Positions 35,501-45,329 of a DNA stretch of 64,000 bases are shown piece after piece (positions within the stretch are counted from its first letter, which is position 1; the number at the start of each line of letters is the position of its first letter). The DNA comes from Butyrivibrio sp. (GTDB lineage: Bacteria > Bacillota > Clostridia > Lachnospirales > Lachnospiraceae), in assembly GCF_017635265.1 (NCBI RefSeq), contig NZ_JAGBLU010000104.1, positions 62,001 to 126,000 of the forward strand. Reading direction: 5' to 3'. Under the pieces are notes generated by a model. It had not been told where the DNA came from. It searched no databases and saw only the letters and a program-made list of their open reading frames with translations. A program made the translations under genes and the position numbers.

Positions 35501-36037
35501 ATGAGTGAATTGAGAGATAAGAATGGATTAACGGAAGAAGAGTTTTTGAAACAGTACAATTCTGATGGATGGAAAAAGCCATCTTTGACAGCAGATATTT
35601 GCATAATTACAAAGGCTGGGGATGTGCAGAAAATACTTTTGATAAGAAGAGGAAATCACCCATGCCTTGGCAAGTGGGCAACTCCCGGAGGTTTTTCTGA
35701 AGAGGGAGAGTGTATTGAAAATACAGCTGCGAGGGAACTTGAAGAGGAGACAAGCATAAAGATGGATGCAAAAGAACTCACGCTTGTGGGGGTTTACAGT
35801 AAGCCGGGGAGAGATCCAAGGGGCTGGACCGTTTCGGTTGCATTCGCTGCAGTTGTTGATGCAGATAAGGTAAAGCCTATAGCCGCTGATGATGCTGCTG
35901 ATGCCAAGTGGTTTACCATTTCTAAAACCGGCGATACTTATTCATTTTCCGCTGATAATGAGACTATAACATTGGATGAGCTTGCTTTTGATCATGCTGA
36001 CATTGTTACTGATGCTCTTAATAAGGTGAACGCATGA
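35501..36037 (+). CDS. NUDIX hydrolase
   Basis: 178 residues from ATG 35501; AAAGGAAC at 35483-35490 lies upstream. Seen: the full Nudix box GGFSEEGECIENTAARELEE then ET, with LTADICIITK before it and the WFTISK segment after. This fits the ADP-ribose or nucleotide-sugar pyrophosphatase subgroup, though no specificity loop is certain. It overlaps the next gene (ATGATGA), so both are translated together; a joint role in nucleotide or phosphate-ester clean-up is plausible. It is not an NrtR regulator, as no winged-helix region follows the Nudix domain. Confidence 0.85.
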   Translation: MSELRDKNGLTEEEFLKQYNSDGWKKPSLTADICIITKAGDVQKILLIRRGNHPCLGKWATPGGFSEEGECIENTAARELEEETSIKMDAKELTLVGVYSKPGRDPRGWTVSVAFAAVVDADKVKPIAADDAADAKWFTISKTGDTYSFSADNETITLDELAFDHADIVTDALNKVNA

Positions 36038-36702
36038 TGAATAAAAAAAATTGCGTTATATTTGATATGGATGGAGTCATATTCGATTCTGAAAGAGCAT
36101 GTCTCTATACATGGACGGAGGCAGCAAATGCCTTTGGAATGAAGAATATTCGTGAAGTTTTTGATAAATGCATTGGTACTAATAATAATCAGACAAGAGC
36201 GATTGTCGAAGAAGCTTATGCCAAAGAATTCGGAGAAGGTATTTCAGACAGGATATTATCAGAGAGTAGCAGACTTTTCCATGAGAAATATGACGGTGGT
36301 AAACTTCCTGTAAAACTTGGAGTAAAAGATATTTTGGAGTATCTGAAAAAAGAAAAAATCAGATGTGCAGTTGCGTCTTCTACCCGTGAAGCTGTTGTGA
36401 GGCAGGAACTTTCAGATGCAGGTCTTGTTGAATATTTTGAGGAAATAGTCGGAGGAGATGCGGTAAAAATTTCAAAGCCCAATCCTGAAATCTATTTACT
36501 TGCCTGTAGTCGTATGAAGATAGCTCCGGCAAATGCCTTTGCCATTGAAGATTCCTACAACGGAATACGCGCTGCTCATGCTGCAGGAATGAGACCAATC
36601 ATGGTCCCTGACATGATTCCTGCAGATGATGAGATGATGGAACTATCCGAAGTTATTTGTGATGATCTTATTAAAGTAGTTGATTACTTTAAAAGTATTT
36701 AG
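36034..36702 (+). CDS. HAD-superfamily phosphatase (beta-phosphoglucomutase/phosphatase-like)
   Basis: 222 residues. Seen: FDMDGVIFDSE (nucleophile Asp in DxDG), ASSTRE (motif II), KPNPEIYLLA (motif III Lys) and IEDSYNGIRAAHAAGM (motif IV acid). A helical cap lies between motifs I and II, as in subfamily IA. Most likely a sugar-phosphate phosphatase or mutase. The start ATG overlaps the preceding TGA; a second ATG at 36037 would also work. It converges with the GH2 gene, with only 33 bases between them. Confidence 0.85.
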   Translation: MMNKKNCVIFDMDGVIFDSERACLYTWTEAANAFGMKNIREVFDKCIGTNNNQTRAIVEEAYAKEFGEGISDRILSESSRLFHEKYDGGKLPVKLGVKDILEYLKKEKIRCAVASSTREAVVRQELSDAGLVEYFEEIVGGDAVKISKPNPEIYLLACSRMKIAPANAFAIEDSYNGIRAAHAAGMRPIMVPDMIPADDEMMELSEVICDDLIKVVDYFKSI

Positions 36703-36735
36703 TTATGAAGCATTTTTTATAATATGCATTACGAC

Positions 36736-39447
36736 TTAGAACAGATTACGTATTTCGTCCGGTGATAGCTCAATAGTCGGTTCAAATTGATCTGAAGCCA
36801 TGTAAGTATAGATACTGTGAAGAAGAGCCCTGGCCTCCGGATACTGCTGAAGATCCTGAAGTCCCATGGATGAAATCATAAGTTTCCCTTTAAAGCAGCG
36901 CACTTCGAGCAGCTGACTCATAGGGCGCAGAGTTGCGTAACTATCCATTTCTGTAACAATAGTGTCCATGTAAGACGGAAGAATAAATGCACGCTCTGAT
37001 GCCATCGGCCACCATTGATAATTTGTAAACTCCTCTGTCGGGAAGTTTTCAAATATGGGGTGGTCTTTTTTTATAAGCTGTCCCATGGTTCCTTCCTGAT
37101 TTGGAAATGTTCCGACAGACCAGAAGTCAGTTGAAAACTGAGCTTTGGCTGAATGAGGCAGAGCTTCAATTGTTGAATGGGGAGTAAGATATACCTTTCC
37201 GCCATTTTTCAGGATTTGTACAGCTTTTTCATCAAAACTTTCAGTCTCATAAATATCATCAGGGCAAACAGGTTTATTGTCAGGATAAATCCATATAGGA
37301 TAACTGTTTTCAATTTCTGTTCCTTCAAGTTTTACAATCAGATCAAGGCGGGTTGCTTTATCAAAGCCATCAAGTGGAAGCTCAAGGTGGCCTATTTTTG
37401 TGAGGCTACCTGCAGGACAAAATACTGCGTCTAAAGCTCCGGACTCTACAAGCCTATAATTTAGCGGCGTAAGGTAATCGTCTTTACCATAATTTGCAAA
37501 AAGAACATCTGCCTTGAGCATATCTCCGGTATTGTATGTATAACGATCAAGTAGCACTAAAAGAGCCTGATCGGTAAAAAAGCTTTTAAACCTTGAAGGC
37601 TTGGCAAAAGGAAAGTTTTTGGCTTCAAGATGAGAATCAAGCATTCCAACAAGCGCAGTTCCCTGTCCCGGAAAATCCTGAAGGCCAAGAAGGGAAAGAC
37701 CTGACATCTCCGGGGTTCTCATGATTGATTCGACTTCTTCGCGATATCCAATGAGAGATAATTCTCCGGTAGCTGCAATGCGTCTTTTCCATTCTTCTTC
37801 TGAAATGCCGAGGGCTTTTAATTTATCTGCTACAATATTGAAATTATCAGGCTTTGTTACGCCCTTGAATTTAGCAATCTCATCCATATCAGGTGAAATC
37901 TCATATTGACCGACTTCAAACCCAAAAACCGGTTTGTTATATTCTTTTCTTAAATCCTTAAGTATATCTGAAAAGTTATTTTGCCCATTGGGATAGGTTC
38001 GGTTGAAGATTCCCTTTACTCCGGACATTCTTATGTGTTTATCCTTAAAGCGGGCAGAGGTAAAGAAATCACTTTCTTTATCAACGCCATTTGCACCGTA
38101 GAAATTGTTGGAGCCCCAGGCGTAAAGTCTGGTTTTATCGGTCTCTTTGGCGATAGAAAGCATTTCATGCATAAAAGAAACTCCATCATCATCTGTAATC
38201 AGCTCATTTCCCAAAGTAAGCATTACAAAAGACGGGTGATTTGCGTATGACCACAGTATTTCAAGTAGTTCAGCCTGATAATACTGTCTGCTTTCGCTGC
38301 TCTTAAAAGCATCTCTGGGATTCCAGTGAGAAAGTTCAGGTTGCATCATCATTCCCAGTTCATCTGCTGCGGAAAAAGCAGCTTCCGGTGGACACCAGGA
38401 GTGGAAACGCATGCAGTTAACACCATATGATGCGTAAGTTTTAAGAATCTTTGTCCATGACTCTTTATCCATAGGTGGGAAGCCGGTCTCCGGAAATACT
38501 GCGCAGTTTGCCTCACCCCTCAGGAAAAATCTCCTGTCATTTATAGTAAGCCTTCCCTCATTATCGTAAGAGAAATCCCTTATTCCGAATCTTACATTTT
38601 TCCTTGAAGCTTCTTTATCCCCGGCTAAAAGAGATACCGTAAGATCGCAGAGATTGCCTGTTCCTTCGTCCCATAGATGACTTGAATAATTATCGGAAAG
38701 TTCAAGGTCTGTGAGTTCAACGACTGTGCAATCATCCAAAGGGTCAATTGTGATCTCGGATTCTATTGTGTCAGCAAGGTACGGGCAGCTTAAAATAACT
38801 TTATAATTGCCGTCATTCGGGAAAATGTTTTCACCTGAATCTATTACAATACGGACATCAATTTTGCCTTCGTGGGGACAGACCATTACGTCGGATAAAA
38901 AGATATTGTCTCTTTCTTCTACGTATATGTCACCTATTATGCCGTTCCAGTTAGTCTGAGTCTCATCTGTGGCGGCAGAAGAAAAAACTATGTCTTTATA
39001 TGGAAGTCCCTGATATGAGTTATCGCAGATAAAGGTGATGGTGCTACCCTTGTGAAGAAGCCTGGTCACCTCGAAAACATATGGAGTGGATAGGCATCCG
39101 CTTGCACTCGGAATATCTTTACCGTCTATTTTTAGGTAAAGAGCTCTGGATCTTTCTGCTACAATAAAGATCCTTTTATCTGAAGCCGGCTCTATATCGA
39201 AAACTTTCTCAAAAAAAGCCTTTCCTTCATAGGTAAAAAGTCTGGTAAATCTTGAGTTAATCCTTGGATCAGTTTCGGCGTCTTTATCCATGTTTTTGTT
39301 GCGTTCTTCAACATCGGGATGCCAGGGCTTTGCAACTTTGTCGCTATTTCCGATACAGTTGGTATCAAGGCTTCCCGGAAGAATTCCCTCATCCTTGGTG
39401 ACTCTATCAGCAGTGATTTTCCAATTACCTTTCAGATCGTATCTCAT
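36736..39447 (-). CDS. Glycoside hydrolase family 2 enzyme
   Basis: 903 residues; AAGGAG before the ATG on the minus strand. Domain order: N-terminal jelly-roll sugar-binding domain (residues 1-170), immunoglobulin-like domain (to about 280), TIM barrel with GEANCAVFPETGFPP, MRFHSWCPPEAAFSAADELG and the acid/base LTLGNELITDD (Glu in GNE), then FGFEVGQYEI as likely nucleophile region, followed by a long C-terminal part. No signal peptide, so it cleaves imported oligosaccharide. Substrate (beta-galactoside, -glucuronide or -mannoside) is not clear. An AraC regulator gene lies just upstream in the same direction. Confidence 0.83.
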   Translation of the reverse strand: MRYDLKGNWKITADRVTKDEGILPGSLDTNCIGNSDKVAKPWHPDVEERNKNMDKDAETDPRINSRFTRLFTYEGKAFFEKVFDIEPASDKRIFIVAERSRALYLKIDGKDIPSASGCLSTPYVFEVTRLLHKGSTITFICDNSYQGLPYKDIVFSSAATDETQTNWNGIIGDIYVEERDNIFLSDVMVCPHEGKIDVRIVIDSGENIFPNDGNYKVILSCPYLADTIESEITIDPLDDCTVVELTDLELSDNYSSHLWDEGTGNLCDLTVSLLAGDKEASRKNVRFGIRDFSYDNEGRLTINDRRFFLRGEANCAVFPETGFPPMDKESWTKILKTYASYGVNCMRFHSWCPPEAAFSAADELGMMMQPELSHWNPRDAFKSSESRQYYQAELLEILWSYANHPSFVMLTLGNELITDDDGVSFMHEMLSIAKETDKTRLYAWGSNNFYGANGVDKESDFFTSARFKDKHIRMSGVKGIFNRTYPNGQNNFSDILKDLRKEYNKPVFGFEVGQYEISPDMDEIAKFKGVTKPDNFNIVADKLKALGISEEEWKRRIAATGELSLIGYREEVESIMRTPEMSGLSLLGLQDFPGQGTALVGMLDSHLEAKNFPFAKPSRFKSFFTDQALLVLLDRYTYNTGDMLKADVLFANYGKDDYLTPLNYRLVESGALDAVFCPAGSLTKIGHLELPLDGFDKATRLDLIVKLEGTEIENSYPIWIYPDNKPVCPDDIYETESFDEKAVQILKNGGKVYLTPHSTIEALPHSAKAQFSTDFWSVGTFPNQEGTMGQLIKKDHPIFENFPTEEFTNYQWWPMASERAFILPSYMDTIVTEMDSYATLRPMSQLLEVRCFKGKLMISSMGLQDLQQYPEARALLHSIYTYMASDQFEPTIELSPDEIRNLF

Positions 39448-39538
39448 AAATGTTCTCCTTTTTGAATGCTTGTTTATATCTGACTCATTCCGGTTGTAAG
39501 CTGATACTGTAACCCGTTAAAAGATGCCTCGGACAGTA

Positions 39539-40378
39539 TCATGCTCCGTTTCTGTATTTCAAAGGTGTCGTGCCGTTTTTCTTTTTAAATGACTGACAAA
39601 AAGAGCTTTCGTCGTTAAATCCGACTTTTTCTGCAATTTCACTAATACTCATATCTGTCGAGGAAAGATAATATTTTGCTGATGAAAGCCGTGTGTCGAT
39701 AATGAAGCGGTGCGGCGTAACGCCTGTTTTTTTCTTGAAAGTTCTAAGAAAATAGTAGGTTGTAAGGCCTGCTACGCCTGCCAGATCATCCAGCGAAATA
39801 TTTTCCGTAAAATGCTCATTTATATAGCTAAGTACTCTTTGGAAATTCTCGTTGTTTCCGATAATTTCAGTATTTTCGGAGGATATGAGCTGATTTAAGA
39901 GAGTGTGTATCATTATGGAATATTCTCCTTCGGAACATTCATGTCTGGTATCCTTCATGGCGCTTAGTATTCGTGAAAAGTTACTCTTTATTGACTGCAG
40001 GTTCTGGGGCGTGAGCACATTTCCTTTAGAACTTTGCACGGCATTATAAAAGTCTGTGCACATCTTTCCATCAAAGTGTATCCATGAAATAGTAGTTTTT
40101 TCGTGAGCTTTATAGGAGTGGGGCTCGTAGCAATTTATCAATAAAATCTGACCGGGATATACAGTTAGCTCTTTTCCAGGAATATTGACATCAAGTTTGC
40201 CGGATTCAAGGATTATCAGCAGAAAACTGTCATATCTCTCACGGCTCAGTTCATAACCCGGAAGATAAGTGAATTTACCGGCGGCCACAGGATAAAAATA
40301 CAGAGTCTGTGCAAGGGCAGATGCATTATGAAAATAGTATTCCGAATCGTTGGATACATATTTTTCTGTTGATTTCAT
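39539..40378 (-). CDS. AraC-family transcriptional regulator
   Basis: 279 residues from the ATG at 40378 (GGGAG five bases upstream on the minus strand); a TTG at 40390 is the longer option. N-terminal cupin-like sugar-sensing domain with GQILLINCYEPHSYKAHE, then two helix-turn-helix units: LDDLAGVAGLTTYYFLRTFKK and ISEIAEKVGFNDESSFCQSFKK, the AraC signature. It probably controls the GH2 gene downstream (91-base gap) and the divergent DUF5107 gene in response to a sugar. Confidence 0.87.
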   Translation of the reverse strand: MKSTEKYVSNDSEYYFHNASALAQTLYFYPVAAGKFTYLPGYELSRERYDSFLLIILESGKLDVNIPGKELTVYPGQILLINCYEPHSYKAHEKTTISWIHFDGKMCTDFYNAVQSSKGNVLTPQNLQSIKSNFSRILSAMKDTRHECSEGEYSIMIHTLLNQLISSENTEIIGNNENFQRVLSYINEHFTENISLDDLAGVAGLTTYYFLRTFKKKTGVTPHRFIIDTRLSSAKYYLSSTDMSISEIAEKVGFNDESSFCQSFKKKNGTTPLKYRNGA

Positions 40379-40420
40379 TAAAACTCCCAATAAAAAAACT
40401 TCATCTTCATGTTTAGTGGA

Positions 40421-40449
40421 ATTATAGCACCGTGAAAAGATGTATACAA
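40421..40449 (-). promoter_or_regulatory. Promoter of the AraC-GH2 operon
   Basis: On the minus strand TTGTAT and TATAAT are exactly 17 bases apart, 43 bases before the regulator start. Good sigma-A type match in the 185-base divergent gap. Confidence 0.65.
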
Positions 40450-40563
40450 TAGAGCAATATTTTTATAAAAAGCTATCACTTTTTTCACTTGATAATAAAT
40501 TTTCTAAGGTCAAAAATGAGTAAGTAAGATAATAAACTGGCATTATTATAGGAGATAGCGATA

Positions 40564-43500
40564 ATGGGAACAGCAAAAATATGGGAAGAAAATGTAACAA
40601 TTCCAACATATGAAGTTGGAAAGCCTGATAAGAACCCGATGTTTTTGGAAAGAAGAGTTTATCAGGGAAGCACAGGGAAAATATATCCGTATCCTTCAAC
40701 CAATGAAATCAGTCAAACCAAAAAGGACGTGGAGTGGAGAGCAGTTTTTCTCGAAAATGAATATATAAAAGTAATGATTCTTCCGCAGCTTGGAGGCAGA
40801 ATACAGAGAGCTTATGACAAGACCAATGACTATGATTTTGTCTACTATAACAGGGTGATAAAGCCTGCTCTTGTAGGGCTCACAGGACCATGGATTTCAG
40901 GAGGAATAGAATTTAACTGGCCACAGCATCACAGGCCGACTACATATTCTCCTGTGGATTATAAGATTACTGAAGGTGATGATGGAAGTGTGACTCTCAT
41001 AACAGGTGACGTGGATCAGATGTATGGAACAAAAGAAATCACGAAGTTCACGCTATATCCCGGCAAAGCCTTCATTGAGATTACAGGTCAGCTCTATAAC
41101 AGAACCCCTCTCCCGCAGACTTTCCTTTGGTGGGCAAATCCGGCTGTTTCAGTAAATGATTACACACAGTCAATTTTTCCGCCCGATGTTCGTAATGTTT
41201 ACGACCATGGAAAAAGGGCTGTCTCAAGATTTCCGATTGCTACGGGGGAATATTACAAGCACGATTACAGCGAAGGTGTTGATATCTCAAGATATAAAAA
41301 TATACCGGTTCCTACTTCCTATATGGCTGAAAAATCAGATTTTGACTTTGTAGGCGGCTATGACTACAAGAAAGAAGCCGGCCTTTTGCATGTTGCGGAT
41401 CATCATGTTTCACCTGGCAAGAAGCAGTGGACCTGGGGCTGCGGCGATTTTGGAAAGGCATGGGACAGAAATCTCACAGATGAGGATGGCCCATATATTG
41501 AGCTTATGACCGGTATGTTCTGCGACAACCAGCCTGATTTCTCATGGCTCAAACCTTATGAGGAAAAGACATTTAAGCAGTATTTCATGCCCTACAAAAA
41601 GGTCGGTCAGGTTAAAAATGCCGGTATCCATGGGGCATTGAATGTAGAGGTGAGAGATGAAGAAAAGCTTTATATCTGTGCTTATGCCACGGAGCAGTAT
41701 GACAGAGCAAAGCTGTTTATTTCTTACGATGGGACAATAATCTATACAGAAGATATCTGTATTTCGCCTGTTAAGTGCTATGAAGGTGAACTCAACCTAA
41801 AAAAGCTTATCAAAGAAGCTTTATATGATGAGAAGACAGCCTTTGAAAAGAGCCTTATTAAAGTTACTTTATCAGATGAAAATACAGGAAAAGAAATCGT
41901 ATCCTACAAGATACTTGCAGAAAAAGACCCTGAATTTGCAGAGCCAGCAAAGGCTCTTGATGCTCCGGAAAAGATTCAGACCAATGAGGAACTTTTCCTT
42001 GCAGGTCAACATATTGAGCAGTATCGCCATGCAACATTTTTACCGGATCCGTATTATCTTGAGGGACTAAAGCGCGATGAGGGTGATATCAGGATCAATA
42101 ACGCCTACGGACTTTTGTTATTCAGAAGGGGAAGGTTTGAGCTTTCGGAAAAGTACTTCAAAAAAGCAATAAAAAGGCTCACAAGGATGCATCCAAACCC
42201 ATATGATTCCGAGAGCTTCTATAACCTTGGGCTTAGTCTTTTTTATCAGGAAAAATATGACGAAGCTTTTGATGCTTTTTATAAGGCAACCTGGACTGAT
42301 GAGCAAAAGGAAAAGTCTTTCTATTACCTTGCTGCAATTGCCTGCAGAAATAGAGAATATGAACATGCTCTTGAATTTATAGAGCAGTCGCTTATTAAAA
42401 ACAGTCATAGTACCAAAGCAAGGGCATTAAAGGCTGCAATTTTGTATAAGCTTGGTAAAAAAAAGGATGCAGCCGGATTTATAGAAGAGAACCTTCAGCT
42501 GGATACCTTCGATTTTGTATCGGCATTTATTAAGGCTATAAGCAGCACCGGCAAGAACTTTGATGAGAATATAAATGAATTTAAGAAACTTACAAGGGGA
42601 TTTCATGAGACGTATCTTTATGTGGCAAGAGATATGGCTGAAAGTGGTTTTTATGAGGAGGCAATCAAAGTCCTTGATCTATATGAGGGCGACAGCCCCA
42701 TGATTCATTACTATCTTGGAGCTTACAAAGAAAACATCGGGGATGATAAAGGCGCTTTATCTGAGTACCAAAAAGCAGAAGCATCTTCACCTTATTTGTG
42801 TTTTCCCAATAAGCTTGAAGATATAGCTGTGTTAAAAAAGGCAATAGCTGCTGATGACAAGGGATCAAAAGCAAGATATTATCTGGGATGTCTGTATTAC
42901 GACAAGCTTCAGTTTGACCTTGCAATAGAGATGTACGAGGCTTCTTTACAAATATGCGACACGTTTCCGACAGTTTTTAGAAACCTGTCAATTGCTTACT
43001 ACAATAAGAGAGGTGAAAAAGATAAAGCACTTACCTGTCTTGAAAAAGCCTTTTACCTTGATAGGACTGATGCAAGAGTATTCCTTGAGCTTGATCAGCT
43101 TTATCAGAAACTGAATGTGCCGCTTACAAGGAGACTTGAAAAGTACAATGAGAACATCGCCCTGATAGAAAAAAGAGACGATCTCTATACAGAATATGTA
43201 ACTCTTTTAAATACTTTGGGGATGAATGAAGAGGCTCACAAGAAAATAACCGGGCATTCTTTTAGAACCTGGGAGGGCGCAGAAGGTAAGATTACAACTC
43301 AATTTAAAGTGTCTTTGCTTCAGCCGGCAAAAGAACTGATAAAAAAAGGAAAGGCACAGGACGCAGAAAAAATGCTCCTTGAGGCACTTTCATATCCTGA
43401 AAACCTGGGAGAGGGAAGACTTGAAGGAACAAAGGATAATCATATCTATTACTATCTGGGATTATGTTATGAGCTTTCAGGTCAGAGCGACAGAGCAAAA

Positions 43501-43896
43501 GAATGCTTTGAAAAAGCCACACTTGGAGCTATGGAAGTAGCCGGGATGATGTATTATTATGACCAGCCTGCAGATATGATATTGTATCAGGGACTTGCCT
43601 TTGAAAAGCTTGGAGATAAAAAGTCAGCCAATTCAAGATTTTATAAGCTTCTTGATTATGGACAAAAGCATTTAAATGACAAGTTTAAAATGGACTATTT
43701 TGCTGTATCAATGCCGGATATGTCAGTATTTGATGCAGATATGGATCAAAAAAATAAAGCCCACTGCCATTATCTTTGCGGCCTTGGATACATTGGCCTT
43801 GGAGAAAGACAAAAAGCAATGGACTCCTTTAATAAAGTTTTGGAAATTGATAACACTCATCAGAATGCTCACATATATTCAAGCTTCATCTTCTGA
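40564..43896 (+). CDS. DUF5107 and TPR-repeat protein (1110 residues)
   Basis: TAGGAG upstream of the ATG. N-terminal ~350 residues match DUF5107: LPQLGGRIQRAYDK, SGGIEFNWPQHHRP and WTWGCGDFGKAWDR, a beta-sandwich fold related to galactose mutarotase-like domains. From about residue 500 to the end it is tetratricopeptide repeats (for example YNLGLSLFYQEKYDEAFDAF, HYLCGLGYIGLGERQKAM). No signal or membrane segment. Such proteins are found with GH2 and AraC genes in gut Firmicutes and Bacteroidetes, so a role in sugar recognition or processing is likely, but no reaction is known to me. Confidence 0.8.
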   Translation: MGTAKIWEENVTIPTYEVGKPDKNPMFLERRVYQGSTGKIYPYPSTNEISQTKKDVEWRAVFLENEYIKVMILPQLGGRIQRAYDKTNDYDFVYYNRVIKPALVGLTGPWISGGIEFNWPQHHRPTTYSPVDYKITEGDDGSVTLITGDVDQMYGTKEITKFTLYPGKAFIEITGQLYNRTPLPQTFLWWANPAVSVNDYTQSIFPPDVRNVYDHGKRAVSRFPIATGEYYKHDYSEGVDISRYKNIPVPTSYMAEKSDFDFVGGYDYKKEAGLLHVADHHVSPGKKQWTWGCGDFGKAWDRNLTDEDGPYIELMTGMFCDNQPDFSWLKPYEEKTFKQYFMPYKKVGQVKNAGIHGALNVEVRDEEKLYICAYATEQYDRAKLFISYDGTIIYTEDICISPVKCYEGELNLKKLIKEALYDEKTAFEKSLIKVTLSDENTGKEIVSYKILAEKDPEFAEPAKALDAPEKIQTNEELFLAGQHIEQYRHATFLPDPYYLEGLKRDEGDIRINNAYGLLLFRRGRFELSEKYFKKAIKRLTRMHPNPYDSESFYNLGLSLFYQEKYDEAFDAFYKATWTDEQKEKSFYYLAAIACRNREYEHALEFIEQSLIKNSHSTKARALKAAILYKLGKKKDAAGFIEENLQLDTFDFVSAFIKAISSTGKNFDENINEFKKLTRGFHETYLYVARDMAESGFYEEAIKVLDLYEGDSPMIHYYLGAYKENIGDDKGALSEYQKAEASSPYLCFPNKLEDIAVLKKAIAADDKGSKARYYLGCLYYDKLQFDLAIEMYEASLQICDTFPTVFRNLSIAYYNKRGEKDKALTCLEKAFYLDRTDARVFLELDQLYQKLNVPLTRRLEKYNENIALIEKRDDLYTEYVTLLNTLGMNEEAHKKITGHSFRTWEGAEGKITTQFKVSLLQPAKELIKKGKAQDAEKMLLEALSYPENLGEGRLEGTKDNHIYYYLGLCYELSGQSDRAKECFEKATLGAMEVAGMMYYYDQPADMILYQGLAFEKLGDKKSANSRFYKLLDYGQKHLNDKFKMDYFAVSMPDMSVFDADMDQKNKAHCHYLCGLGYIGLGERQKAMDSFNKVLEIDNTHQNAHIYSSFIF

Positions 43897-43929
43897 AGAC
43901 AAAACGGATTTTTGATATCAAAGCTCATA

Positions 43930-45093
43930 TTATTCAGAGTAGTCGCTGTAGTTATCAAGAAAGTGGTGGCGTTTTCCATCAGAGGTTTTATATGCTATAA
44001 GGGCGTTGAGATGAACGTTTTCAACGCTCTTAAAAATATTGGCCTCGATATAGGGGCTTCTTTCCCGAAGCTCTGAAATAAGCGACTTTATTTCAGCCCT
44101 CTTACTTCCCTTATCCGTACCACCGCAGCTTGCACAGCTTTCAGTAAGCCTGCAGGCACAATTGATAAAACGAAGATTGTTGTAGTTCATCCATTTTTTG
44201 ATATCTTCTTCCCGGATAAGATAAAGTGGCCTTATAAGTTCCATACCTTCAAAGTTTGTGCTGTGAAGCTTGGGCATCATGGTCTGTATCTGTCCGCCAT
44301 ACAGCATTCCCATCAAAATGGTTTCGATTACGTCGTCGTAGTGATGCCCCAGTGCAATCTTATTACAGCCAAGTTCTCTGGCTTTGCTGTAAAGAGCACC
44401 TCGCCTCATTCTGGCGCAGAGATAACATGGTGAGCCGGAAGTTTCCTTATCGACTATGTCAAAAATATCCGAATTAAATACAGTTATTGGAATCTGCATC
44501 AGCTTTGCGTTGTTGATTATATTGGTATAGTTGATGTCGTTGTACCCCGGATTCATTACCATGTATACAACTTCAAAGTTCTTTTTGCCATGCCTTTCAA
44601 GCTCCTGAAAAAGCTTTGCCATCAGCATAGAGTCTTTTCCGCCGGATATGCAGACAGCTATTTTATCGCCGTCCTGAATCAGATCATAAACATTGATGGC
44701 TTTTGTAAATTGGCTCCAAAGCTGCGGTCTGAATTTTTTAATGATGCTTCGCTCTATATCTTTGCATCTGTCGTTTCTTTCATCCTCATCAGAAAGCTGA
44801 TGCTCAATCGTATATCTGTAGTAGCTGTAGATTCCGCCTTCAATACTATAGATTTCATAGCCCTTTGGAGTAAGCTCTTCGCATATTTCTATAGAATGTT
44901 TTCCTGAATAGCATAAAAGATAAATTGGCTTATCCTTTGAAAGCTCGCCTTCGTGGTCTGCAAAAACCTGCCATGGTATGTTCCGGGCACCGGGATATGA
45001 GCTTTTTATATAGTCACTTTCTTCGCGGACATCAAAAACAAGCTTATCTCTGGTATCTTCGATCATTTCTTCGATTGTTTTTGTATAAATCAT
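43930..45093 (-). CDS. Rhodanese-TtcA fusion (tRNA thiolation-type PP-loop ATPase)
   Basis: 387 residues. Residues 1-95 are a rhodanese domain with DVREESDY and CYSGKHS (active Cys61). Residues 110-340 are a TtcA/TilS-type N-type PP-loop ATPase: CISGGKDS (150-155), CYLC (Cys223, Cys226), GHHYDDVIET and Cys312/314/320/323 in NCACRLTESCASCGG. The two CxxC-like groups suit an Fe-S cluster. Family role: 2-thiolation of cytidine 32 in tRNA or a related thiolation; the fused rhodanese could hand over sulfur as a persulfide. Not part of an operon with its neighbours. Confidence 0.82.
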   Translation of the reverse strand: MIYTKTIEEMIEDTRDKLVFDVREESDYIKSSYPGARNIPWQVFADHEGELSKDKPIYLLCYSGKHSIEICEELTPKGYEIYSIEGGIYSYYRYTIEHQLSDEDERNDRCKDIERSIIKKFRPQLWSQFTKAINVYDLIQDGDKIAVCISGGKDSMLMAKLFQELERHGKKNFEVVYMVMNPGYNDINYTNIINNAKLMQIPITVFNSDIFDIVDKETSGSPCYLCARMRRGALYSKARELGCNKIALGHHYDDVIETILMGMLYGGQIQTMMPKLHSTNFEGMELIRPLYLIREEDIKKWMNYNNLRFINCACRLTESCASCGGTDKGSKRAEIKSLISELRERSPYIEANIFKSVENVHLNALIAYKTSDGKRHHFLDNYSDYSE

Positions 45094-45304
45094 ATTTTTC
45101 TACCTATAAAATAATTATCAGTAAATTGTCTGTGAGTTATTATTTTTAACGCAAAATTACATTGTTACTGAGCAGTAACGTCTTTGAATGTTATCACACT
45201 TTTTTCATCTATTCAATGGTGCCATAACGTATTAAAGGAAGTATAATATCAGTAGTCGGTACTACGCTGTCGGCTACGTTAAACAGTGATTTTAACAAAA
45301 ATGA

Positions 45305-45318
45305 TGGAAACGATTGCA
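45305..45318 (+). promoter_or_regulatory. cre/LacI-type operator-like site overlapping the ribosome site
   Basis: TGGAAACGATTGCA has the CG-centred dyad of catabolite-responsive and LacI-family operators, with two departures from the cre consensus. It runs into AAGGAGG just before the lipoprotein start, so binding would block transcription and, if RNA is made, ribosome access is unaffected. TATAAT at 45242-45247 is a candidate -10. Weak support. Confidence 0.35.
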
Positions 45319-45329
45319 AGGAGGAAATT

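Noticed and set aside
35501-36037. NUDIX protein as NrtR regulator of the NAD genes
   Set aside because: No C-terminal DNA-binding region and the NAD genes are 14 kb away.
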